From contig NZ_SZQJ01000007.1 in assembly GCF_013369335.1 (NCBI RefSeq), positions 62,001 to 126,000 of the forward strand: 64,000 bases of DNA, read 5' to 3'. This DNA comes from Vibrio sp. JPW-9-11-11. Its GTDB lineage: Bacteria; Pseudomonadota; Gammaproteobacteria; Enterobacterales; Vibrionaceae. Below the pieces are notes generated by a model. That model was not told the origin of the DNA and searched no databases. It worked only from the letters and a program-made list of their open reading frames with translations. The translations under genes were made by a program, and so were the position numbers. Below, one piece after another: positions 56,331 through 64,000 of this stretch (its first letter is position 1; each line of letters opens with the position of its first letter).

Positions 56331-57045
56331 ACATAGTGATCACCAAAGGGCGAATCCATTTTTGCCCTTTCGTTACCACTACCTTAGCGCCCAGTTGAGC
56401 GCCAAGAAATCCACCTACCGCCATCACTAAGCCCAGCTCCCAAACAGGTAAACCAGCAAGCACAAAAAACAGCAGTGCGGCGATATTAGAAGTGAAGTTC
56501 AGCACCTTAGTACGAGCGGTTGCATCAACCAGAGAGAAATGACCTAAGGCGACAAAACAGACGGTGAAGATAGAGCCTGTCCCGGGGCCAAAAAAGCCGT
56601 CATAAAAGCCCACACCGCCGCCAACACTGAACGCAAAAATGGCTTCTGAGATCTTCGCTTCACCTGAGTGTTGCTTGGTTTTAGACATCAGCAGAAAGTA
56701 GAGCGAAATAGCGATCAGTAACATTGGGATCAGGCTCGTCAGCACACCCGCATCGATATACTGTACGGCCTCGGCACCAACCGCTGAACCAACAAAAGTA
56801 CAGACAATGGCAAGACGCATCTGTTTAATACTGACGATACCGTTACGAACGAAATACCAACTGGCTGAAAAGCTACCAAATGAACTTTGTAGCTTATTGG
56901 TTGCAAGCGCCTGTGTTGGCGGCACGCCCACGGCTAAAAGCGCAGGTAGCGTTAACAATCCGCCGCCACCAGCCATCGCATCAATAAAGCCTGCAGCGGT
57001 GGCGACAAAGAAAAGAATCGTCAATATTTCAAGTGTGAGTTCCAT
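56266..57045 (-). CDS. TSUP (TauE/SafE) family permease, YfcA-like
   Basis: This 259-residue membrane protein has about eight hydrophobic segments, with GFIDAMAGGGGLLTLPALLA and GFYDGFFGPGTGS, the two half-repeat motifs of the TSUP family. Members move sulfite, sulfoacetate or other organic anions; the substrate here is unknown. It converges on, and overlaps, the LysR gene. Confidence 0.9.
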   Translation of the reverse strand: MELTLEILTILFFVATAAGFIDAMAGGGGLLTLPALLAVGVPPTQALATNKLQSSFGSFSASWYFVRNGIVSIKQMRLAIVCTFVGSAVGAEAVQYIDAGVLTSLIPMLLIAISLYFLLMSKTKQHSGEAKISEAIFAFSVGGGVGFYDGFFGPGTGSIFTVCFVALGHFSLVDATARTKVLNFTSNIAALLFFVLAGLPVWELGLVMAVGGFLGAQLGAKVVVTKGQKWIRPLVITMSMLMALKLLWEQHQRWLLSLI

Positions 57046-57156
57046 TATCTATCAATTAGTTACCTATATCTGTCACTCAAAATATCACTAAGTTAATAAT
57101 TCTTTTAGAGAAAGATTAGACTTTAACTCATTCCTATTTTTTATCAATAAAGAGAC

Positions 57157-57182
57157 AAAAAAGCCCGCTCAAAAGAGCGGGC
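57157..57182 (-). terminator. Terminator of carAB
   Basis: GCCCGCTC (57163-57170) pairs with GAGCGGGC (57175-57182), followed by six T on the minus strand. Confidence 0.9.
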
Positions 57183-57227
57183 AATGAGGTTGTCATATAG
57201 GCTCCGTTGCGAGCCTACTGATTGTTA

Positions 57228-60200
57228 TTACGCTTCGTTCTCTGCCACTTTCGCGTGCAGCTCTTGAACGGACGTGACCGACGTTTTCGCGTCAGCAGTG
57301 TGAGCCATACATACCGCAAATGCAGCGTTCAAGGTGGTTGTGTAGTTCACTTTCTCAGCCAGCGCACCACGACGTAGTACTTTTGAATCCTCAATCGCTT
57401 GACGACCAGCTGCCGTGTTTACGATGTAGGTGTACTCGTTGTTTTTGATACGGTCAAGAATGTGTGGACGACCTTCATGTACCTTGTTCACTAGACGTGG
57501 ATTAATACCTGCTTCACCGAGAATCACCGCCGTACCGTGCGTTGCATCCAGTTGGTAACCAAGCTTAGTCAGCTTAGACGCTAGGTCTACAACACGCTGC
57601 TTATCGCCTTCACGAACAGACAGGAGTGCACGACCACCTTCAGGATAAACGGCACCACAACCTAATTCCGCTTTCGCATAAGCTTCTGCGAACGTTGCAC
57701 CCACACCCATCACTTCACCCGTCGAGCGCATCTCTGGGCCTAACAGTGGGTCAACACCAGGGAACTTGTTAAATGGCAACACCACTTCTTTCACTGAGTA
57801 GTAAGGTGGGATGATCTCTTTAGTAAAGCCTTGCGATTCTAGCGATTGACCCGCCATCACACGTGCAGCGATTTTCGCTAGTGGTGCGCCCGTTGCTTTA
57901 GAGACGAATGGGACGGTACGAGCAGCACGCGGGTTTACTTCAATGAGATAGACCTTGCTATCTTTTACCGCGAACTGAGTGTTCATCAGGCCGCGAACAC
58001 CCAATTCAAAAGCGAGCTTCTCTACTTGCTCACGCATCACATCTTGGATCTCTTGGCTTAGCGTGTAAGCCGGTAGAGAACATGCTGAGTCACCTGAGTG
58101 AACACCCGCTTGCTCGATGTGCTCCATGATACCGCCAATGACTACGCGCTCACCGTCACAAATCGCATCGATGTCTACTTCTACCGCATCATCGAGGAAG
58201 CTATCTAGAAGAACTGGAGACTCATTCGATACACTGACTGCTTCGTTGAAGTAGCGACGTAGGTCTTGCTCGTCGTAGACGATTTCCATCGCACGACCAC
58301 CCAAAACGTAAGAAGGACGTACCACCAACGGGAAGCCAATTTCTTTCGATTTCTCAACCGCTTGTTCAAGCGTGGTTACCGTTGCGTTCTCTGGCTGTAG
58401 AAGACCTAGACGTTCAACAGCAACTTGGAAACGTTCACGGTCTTCTGCACGGTCAATCGCATCTGGGCTAGTACCGATAATTGGCACACCTGCCGCTTCT
58501 AGTGCGCGAGCCAGTTTCAGTGGCGTTTGACCACCGTATTGAACGATAACGCCTTTTGGCTTTTCAACACGTACGATTGAAAGTACGTCTTCAAGCGTGA
58601 CTGGCTCAAAGTAAAGACGGTCTGACGTGTCGTAGTCGGTAGAAACTGTCTCTGGGTTACAGTTCACCATGATGGTCTCAAAGCCATCTTCACGTAGGGC
58701 GAGTGAAGCGTGGACACAACAGTAGTCGAATTCAATACCTTGACCGATACGGTTAGGACCACCGCCAAGAACCATGATTTTGTCTTTATCGGTTGGCTGC
58801 GCTTCACACTCTTCATCGTAAGATGAGTACATGTAAGCGGTATCAGAGGAAAACTCAGCTGCACAAGTATCGACGCGTTTGTAAACGGGGTGGATATCGA
58901 ACTGGTCGCGCATTCGACGAATTTCACTTTCAGACACACCCAAGATTGTCGATAAGCGAGCATCAGAGAAGCCTTTACGTTTCATTTTGCGCAAAACGTC
59001 TTGAGTGAGACCGGCGAAACCACCTGCTTTCACTTCGTTTTCTAGATTAACCAGCTCTTCAATCTGAACTAGGAACCAACGGTCAATGGCCGTTAGGTTG
59101 AATACGCCTTCCACAGACATACCCGCGCGGAACGCATCTGCGATGTACCAAATACGCTCAGCACCCGCTTCTTTTAGCTCATGACGAATGGTTGTTAGTG
59201 CGTCTGGCGCATCCAGATCTACCATTTCATCAAAACCATTCACACCAACTTCTAGGCCGCGAAGTGCTTTTTGAAGAGATTCTTGTTGGTTACGACCGAT
59301 AGCCATCACCTCACCAACTGACTTCATCTGAGTCGTTAGACGGTCGTTAGCGCCAGCAAATTTCTCGAAGTTAAAGCGAGGAATCTTGGTTACGACGTAG
59401 TCGATGGTTGGTTCAAATGATGCTGGAGTTGCACCACCTGTGATGTCGTTCTGTAGCTCATCAAGAGTGAAGCCAACGGCCAGTTTCGCGGCAATCTTAG
59501 CGATTGGGAAACCTGTCGCTTTCGAGGCTAAAGCCGAAGAGCGTGATACACGTGGGTTCATCTCGATGATAACCATACGGCCATCTTTCGGGTTAATACC
59601 AAACTGTACGTTTGAACCACCGGTCTCAACACCGATTTCGCGCAGTACCGCTAGCGATGCGTTACGCATCAGTTGGTACTCTTTGTCTGTTAGCGTTTGT
59701 GCTGGTGCAACCGTGATTGAGTCACCGGTATGGATGCCCATTGGGTCAAAGTTTTCGATAGAACAGACGATGATACAGTTGTCCGCTTTGTCACGAACCA
59801 CTTCCATCTCATACTCTTTCCAGCCGATGAGTGATTCATCGATCAGAAGTTCGTTGGTTGGAGATAGATCCAGACCACGGCGACAGATCTCTTCGAACTC
59901 TTCTTTGTTATAAGCGATACCACCACCAGTACCACCCATAGTGAATGACGGACGGATGATACATGGGAAGCCAACCATATCGAGAACTTTGTAGGCTTCT
60001 TCCATGCTCTTCGCGGTATCAGCACGAGGACATTCAAGGCCGATAGACTTCATCGCTTTATCAAAACGAGAACGGTCTTCTGCTTTATCGATAGCGTCAG
60101 CGGTTGCACCAATCATTTCTACGCCGAACTCTGCAAGCACGCCGTGCTTCTCAAGATCTAGTGCACAGTTAAGCGCTGTCTGACCACCCATGGTTGGTAG

Positions 60201-60458
60201 TACCGCATCCGGACGCTCTTTTTCAATGATCTTACGAACCACTTCCCATTGAATCGGTTCGATGTAAGTGGCATCCGCCATGTCTGGGTCAGTCATGATG
60301 GTTGCTGGGTTTGAGTTCACAAGAATAACTCGGTAACCCTCTTCACGCAGTGCTTTACATGCTTGAGCACCAGAGTAGTCAAACTCACATGCCTGACCGA
60401 TAACAATCGGGCCGGCACCTAGAATTAGAATACTTTTTAAGTCAGTACGTTTTGGCAT
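57228..60458 (-). CDS. carB: Carbamoyl-phosphate synthase large subunit
   Basis: The 1076-residue product (E. coli 1073) holds two duplicated ATP-grasp halves, [15 protein letters not shown] in the first and [16 protein letters not shown] in the second, and a C-terminal MGS-like allosteric domain. It makes carbamoyl phosphate for arginine and pyrimidines. GGAG precedes the ATG. It follows carA with a 16-base gap. Confidence 0.98.
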   Translation of the reverse strand: MPKRTDLKSILILGAGPIVIGQACEFDYSGAQACKALREEGYRVILVNSNPATIMTDPDMADATYIEPIQWEVVRKIIEKERPDAVLPTMGGQTALNCALDLEKHGVLAEFGVEMIGATADAIDKAEDRSRFDKAMKSIGLECPRADTAKSMEEAYKVLDMVGFPCIIRPSFTMGGTGGGIAYNKEEFEEICRRGLDLSPTNELLIDESLIGWKEYEMEVVRDKADNCIIVCSIENFDPMGIHTGDSITVAPAQTLTDKEYQLMRNASLAVLREIGVETGGSNVQFGINPKDGRMVIIEMNPRVSRSSALASKATGFPIAKIAAKLAVGFTLDELQNDITGGATPASFEPTIDYVVTKIPRFNFEKFAGANDRLTTQMKSVGEVMAIGRNQQESLQKALRGLEVGVNGFDEMVDLDAPDALTTIRHELKEAGAERIWYIADAFRAGMSVEGVFNLTAIDRWFLVQIEELVNLENEVKAGGFAGLTQDVLRKMKRKGFSDARLSTILGVSESEIRRMRDQFDIHPVYKRVDTCAAEFSSDTAYMYSSYDEECEAQPTDKDKIMVLGGGPNRIGQGIEFDYCCVHASLALREDGFETIMVNCNPETVSTDYDTSDRLYFEPVTLEDVLSIVRVEKPKGVIVQYGGQTPLKLARALEAAGVPIIGTSPDAIDRAEDRERFQVAVERLGLLQPENATVTTLEQAVEKSKEIGFPLVVRPSYVLGGRAMEIVYDEQDLRRYFNEAVSVSNESPVLLDSFLDDAVEVDIDAICDGERVVIGGIMEHIEQAGVHSGDSACSLPAYTLSQEIQDVMREQVEKLAFELGVRGLMNTQFAVKDSKVYLIEVNPRAARTVPFVSKATGAPLAKIAARVMAGQSLESQGFTKEIIPPYYSVKEVVLPFNKFPGVDPLLGPEMRSTGEVMGVGATFAEAYAKAELGCGAVYPEGGRALLSVREGDKQRVVDLASKLTKLGYQLDATHGTAVILGEAGINPRLVNKVHEGRPHILDRIKNNEYTYIVNTAAGRQAIEDSKVLRRGALAEKVNYTTTLNAAFAVCMAHTADAKTSVTSVQELHAKVAENEA

Positions 60459-60474
60459 TCTCTACTACTCCGAA

Positions 60475-61632
60475 TTAAGCGATGTCTTGCATGTCTGAAA
60501 TAGACTGTTTGATTAGTTCGATAAAGTGGTCAAATAGCGGTGCCGCATCGTGTGGACCAGGGCTCGCCTCTGGGTGACCTTGGAAGCTAAATGCTGGCTT
60601 ATCTGTGCGGTGGATACCTTGTAGAGAGCCATCAAATAGTGATACGTGTGTGGCACGTAGGTTCTCAGGCAGTGTCGCTTCATCAGCAGCAAAACCGTGG
60701 TTCTGAGAAGTAATCATGACAACATTGCGATCCAAGTCTTTAACCGGGTGGTTTGCACCGTGGTGACCAAACTTCATCTTCACTGTTTGCGCGCCAGACG
60801 CTAGAGCTAGGATTTGATGCCCTAAACAGATACCAAAGATTGGCAGGCCTTTTTCTAGGAATACTTTTGTTGCTTCAATGGCGTAAGTACATGGTTCTGG
60901 GTCGCCTGGGCCGTTCGATAGGAATACACCATCTGGGTTAAGCGCCAATACTTCTTCTGCACTGGTTTGCGCAGGTACTACCGTTAAGCGGCAGCCTCGG
61001 TCAACAAGCATGCGCAGGATGTTGCGTTTCGCGCCGAAGTCGTAGGCAACGACGTGGTAGGGCAACTCGCTGTCGTCTTGCGCTTCAGGAAGTCCACCTG
61101 TAAGCGTCCACGAGCCTTGTTTCCATTGATACGCTTCTTTTGTTGTCACTTCTTTCGCCAGGTCCATACCTTTTAGGCCAGGGAACTCTTTCGCTTTAGC
61201 CAGAGCTAAAGTCTCATCTAAGTTGTTACCTGCAACGATACAACCGTTCTGTGCACCTTTTTCGCGCAAGATACGAGTTAGCTTGCGCGTATCGATATCT
61301 GCGATGCCGACGATATTTTGCGATTTGAGGTAATCAGAAAGAGATTGTTCACTGCGGAAGTTAGAAGCGATAAGAGGAAGGTCGCGAATCACAAGGCCTT
61401 GTGCGTGGATTGAAGAGGATTCTTCGTCTTCGGTATTGGTACCGGTATTGCCAATGTGGGGATAAGTAAGGGTAACGATCTGTTGGGAATAGGAAGGATC
61501 AGTGAGGATTTCTTGGTACCCCGTCATCGAGGTATTGAAAACGACTTCACCAACGGATGACCCATCTGCTCCAATGGAAACACCGTGGAACACTGTCCCA
61601 TCTTCTAGGACTAACAGTGCTGATTTACTCAA
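60475..61632 (-). CDS. carA: Carbamoyl-phosphate synthase small subunit (glutaminase)
   Basis: The 385-residue product has the class I glutaminase motif [11 protein letters not shown] with the catalytic Cys and the later [13 protein letters not shown]. It supplies ammonia to CarB. The start is TTG 61632, with GGAGG seven bases upstream; E. coli carA also uses a non-ATG start. Tandem ARG boxes and a strong promoter lie upstream. Confidence 0.97.
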   Translation of the reverse strand: MSKSALLVLEDGTVFHGVSIGADGSSVGEVVFNTSMTGYQEILTDPSYSQQIVTLTYPHIGNTGTNTEDEESSSIHAQGLVIRDLPLIASNFRSEQSLSDYLKSQNIVGIADIDTRKLTRILREKGAQNGCIVAGNNLDETLALAKAKEFPGLKGMDLAKEVTTKEAYQWKQGSWTLTGGLPEAQDDSELPYHVVAYDFGAKRNILRMLVDRGCRLTVVPAQTSAEEVLALNPDGVFLSNGPGDPEPCTYAIEATKVFLEKGLPIFGICLGHQILALASGAQTVKMKFGHHGANHPVKDLDRNVVMITSQNHGFAADEATLPENLRATHVSLFDGSLQGIHRTDKPAFSFQGHPEASPGPHDAAPLFDHFIELIKQSISDMQDIA

Positions 61633-61640
61633 GACAACCT

Positions 61641-61679
61641 CCAGAATAAAAATGCAAAAATAATAAATTTAACTGCAAA
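61641..61679. promoter_or_regulatory. Tandem ARG boxes before carA
   Basis: Cores at 61643-61656 and 61664-61677 read TGCATTTTTATTCT and TGCAGTTAAATTTA on the minus strand. They resemble TGAAT-N4-ATTCA, and their centres are 21 bases apart, the spacing typical of paired ArgR sites. Confidence 0.6.
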
Positions 61680-61737
61680 CTTGCCTTCCTTAACGCAATA
61701 AAAACGCGAAATTAGGTATTTCAGACAAATTGGCGGT

Positions 61738-61766
61738 ATTCTAATGATGCCTTTGACTTGTGTCAA
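61738..61766 (-). promoter_or_regulatory. Sigma-70 promoter of carA
   Basis: On the minus strand TTGACA (61766-61761), a 17-base spacer and TAGAAT (61743-61738) form a near-consensus promoter. Transcription would start near 61731, leaving a leader of about 100 bases that holds the ARG boxes. Confidence 0.75.
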
Positions 61767-61931
61767 CAGAGCATGAAAAATAAATTTACTATTTAAAGAG
61801 CTTAAGGTTAAAAATGCCCCTAAACAGCCAAAAGAGTAACTTTACCTTAGTGTAACCAGCGTTTAGCTGGCTACTTTTAAAATTCAACGATAAATAGCTA
61901 ACTCCAGATCACACTTTTTGTCAACCCATTT

Positions 61932-61947
61932 GCGCAATCGTTGCACT
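61932..61947. promoter_or_regulatory. Weak PurR-like site upstream of carA
   Basis: GCGCAATCGTTGCACT shares GCAA/TTGC symmetry with PurR sites, matching about ten of 16 bases. It lies about 200 bases upstream of the carA start site. PurR control is known for E. coli carAB, but this match is poor. Confidence 0.3.
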
Positions 61948-62076
61948 TAAGATGTTAAGCTTGTTTTTTGATGGCTTCGAGCAAAATTTACACCATAACC
62001 CCATAAAAAAGCAATCATCCATGCGTCTATTGGCGGTGCAAATAAAAGAATACCATCCTATAAAATAGCGGATTTA

Positions 62077-62101
62077 TAAAAAACGCCGGGCAAGCCCAGC
62101 G
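62077..62101 (-). terminator. Terminator of dapB
   Basis: CGCTGGG and CCCGGCG (62101-62084 on the minus strand) form a stem followed by six T. Confidence 0.82.
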
Positions 62102-62163
62102 CATAATTATTTAAATACCAGCTTTTTTCAGCTTAATTTCGGTGTTGAGGAATCTCACTATGG

Positions 62164-63033
<870 letters not shown>

Positions 63034-63063
63034 CTATCAACATTCACCTAGGGTTACTAGACG

Positions 63064-63462
63064 TTAAGCAAACTCTTTTATCACTCGCTCGACAATCGCA
63101 ACATTGGCTTCTGGAAATACGTAATCACTCAGTGCCGCGACGGCAACCCACTCACCTTGTTGACCTTCTTTGCCAAAGGGCTGTCCTTCAAACTGAGTGA
63201 CGGTCATAAAGTCAAATTTTAAGGCTTTGTCTGAGTAATCAAATTCTAAGTGTTCAAACAGACGTTGCTCAGTAGTGGTGATACCAATTTCTTCTTCTAA
63301 CTCACGAACCATCGCTTGTTCGATCGTTTCACCTTGCTCTACTTTCCCCCCAGGAAACTCCCAAAAGCCGCCTTTGTGTTTGTCATCGGGACGTTTAGTA
63401 ATAAACACTTGGGATTTATCTTGGTTAAAGATAATAGCCGCAACAATATGGACTCTTTTCAT
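63064..63462 (-). CDS. mutT: 8-oxo-dGTP diphosphatase MutT
   Basis: The 132-residue Nudix hydrolase has the Nudix box GKVEQGETIEQAMVRELEEE and the nearby FWEFPGGK. It clears oxidised dGTP to avoid mutation. It lies downstream of secA and upstream of dapB, the usual neighbourhood. Confidence 0.95.
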   Translation of the reverse strand: MKRVHIVAAIIFNQDKSQVFITKRPDDKHKGGFWEFPGGKVEQGETIEQAMVRELEEEIGITTTEQRLFEHLEFDYSDKALKFDFMTVTQFEGQPFGKEGQQGEWVAVAALSDYVFPEANVAIVERVIKEFA

Positions 63463-63535
63463 CGGATTTCCTATTTACTTTCTCTTGCCATGCCCTGCAT
63501 AGTGGCTGACTTATGTTTAGATAACCATTAGATAC

Positions 63536-63560
63536 AAAAAGAGCCGCCTAAGCGACTCTT
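63536..63560 (-). terminator. Terminator of secA
   Basis: AAGAGTCGC and GCGGCTCTT pair with one G-T wobble; a T run follows on the minus strand. Confidence 0.75.
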
Positions 63561-63692
63561 AATTAGTGTTATAAGTTTTGCATGAAACTAAGCTGTAACG
63601 CTATCAATGCTAGGCGATGGCACAGAGCTTACGCCAGTAAGTGAGCACCATCAACACAGCAGTTATGTGTTACAGCAACGATTCATCAAACC

Positions 63693-64000
63693 TTATGCGA
63701 TTTTACCGTGACACTGCTTGTACTTCTTACCACTACCGCAAGGACAAGGTTCGTTACGGCCAACTTTACGCTCTTCACGAACCATCGGCTGATGTGCCCC
63801 CTCTGAAGATTCTTCACCATCGGCCAGTTGGTTTTCAGCACTAGCATGTTGAGCTTGTGCCCGACGCGCCGCTTCTTCCGCTTGCGCTCGACGTTGCTCT
63901 TCCATACGCTCCACTTCTTCTTGCTGCTGAACTCGTACTTTAGACAAAATCGTAATCACATCTGACTTGAGCGCTTCTAATAACCCTTCAAACAGTTCAA
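63693..64000 (-). CDS. secA: Preprotein translocase ATPase SecA, C-terminal fragment
   Basis: Only about 102 C-terminal residues of SecA are inside the window; the rest lies past base 64000. The frame runs from the edge without a stop and ends [20 protein letters not shown], the SecA zinc and SecB-binding tail. An acidic, Gln-rich linker ([20 protein letters not shown]) precedes it. An internal ATG at 63959 is not the true start. Confidence 0.95.
   Translation of the reverse strand, partial: ELFEGLLEALKSDVITILSKVRVQQQEEVERMEEQRRAQAEEAARRAQAQHASAENQLADGEESSEGAHQPMVREERKVGRNEPCPCGSGKKYKQCHGKIA

Noticed and set aside
59404..59913. Open frame antisense to carB
   Set aside because: It is a shadow of carB's codon pattern, with no independent support.
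61767..61800. ARG box immediately upstream of the carA -35 element
   Set aside because: The AT-rich TGAAAAATAAATTTAC stretch matches the consensus poorly; the pair at 61641-61679 is clearly better.

Overview
The window is an ordinary-looking chromosomal core segment of a Vibrio (Vibrionaceae, Gammaproteobacteria). The evidence is the complete Na+-NQR operon with apbE and nqrM, an OmpK-type porin, a close relative of the structurally solved Vibrio nucleoside transporter next to deoCABD, carA with a TTG start, and secA-mutT-dapB-carAB synteny. Base composition looks even. I saw no rRNA, tRNA, CRISPR array, transposase, integrase or phage gene. Species cannot be fixed from the sequence alone.

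Layout. 1-3.1 kb (minus strand): frsA (3' part outside the window), gpt and an NCS2 purine permease, with PurR-like boxes upstream of both purine genes. 3.1-4.06 kb: a long gap holding a small minus-strand transcription unit with a 28-residue ORF. 4.07-8.2 kb (plus): pepD, then a tight RimB-RimK-M14 family operon. 8.3-12.7 kb (minus): an NSS transporter with a TrpR-type operator, a CHASE4-GGDEF diguanylate cyclase, a YggN-like protein and a GreA/GreB-like protein. 12.8-17.4 kb: a RecQ-like helicase, dinB with an SOS box, an unknown lipoprotein and DUF2789. 17.5-24.8 kb (minus): nqrABCDEF, apbE, nqrM. 25.2-29.4 kb: bolA, rlmG, yajG, a periplasmic cyclophilin and ampG. 29.5-31.4 kb (minus): a Lon N-domain protein, an ECF sigma factor and a ChrR-type anti-sigma factor. 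31.7-35.3 kb (plus): ompK, panE, yajL, csdA.

35.6-41.2 kb: radA, a double-PilZ protein, serB, and ytjB. 41.3-48 kb (minus): nucleoside catabolism, made up of nupC, a XapX protein and deoC, deoA, deoB, deoD. 48-51.3 kb (minus): an alanine-type Na+ symporter, then the yaaA, 49-residue protein, yjjV-like operon. 52-54.7 kb: DUF3545, a hemerythrin-like protein, ung and nfo. 55-57 kb: grcA under an FNR-type promoter, a LysR regulator and a TSUP permease. 57.2-64 kb (minus): carB, carA, dapB, mutT and the C-terminal end of secA.

Shared themes are nucleotide salvage (gpt, NCS2, nupC, deo, car), DNA repair and damage tolerance (dinB, RecQ-like, radA, ung, nfo, mutT), sodium energetics (Nqr plus Na+-coupled NSS, AGCS and CNT transporters) and stress handling (ECF/ChrR, yaaA, yajL, grcA). 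I found no large new accessory system. The items most worth checking are small: the CRP/FNR-linked 28-residue unit at 3.4-3.8 kb, the terminator-like hairpin containing the yjjV start codon, the TrpR operator on the NSS transporter, the ECF autoregulatory promoter inside a stop codon, phased repeats before ompK, and tandem ARG boxes before carA. All family names come from recall of protein sequences and motifs; no search was run.
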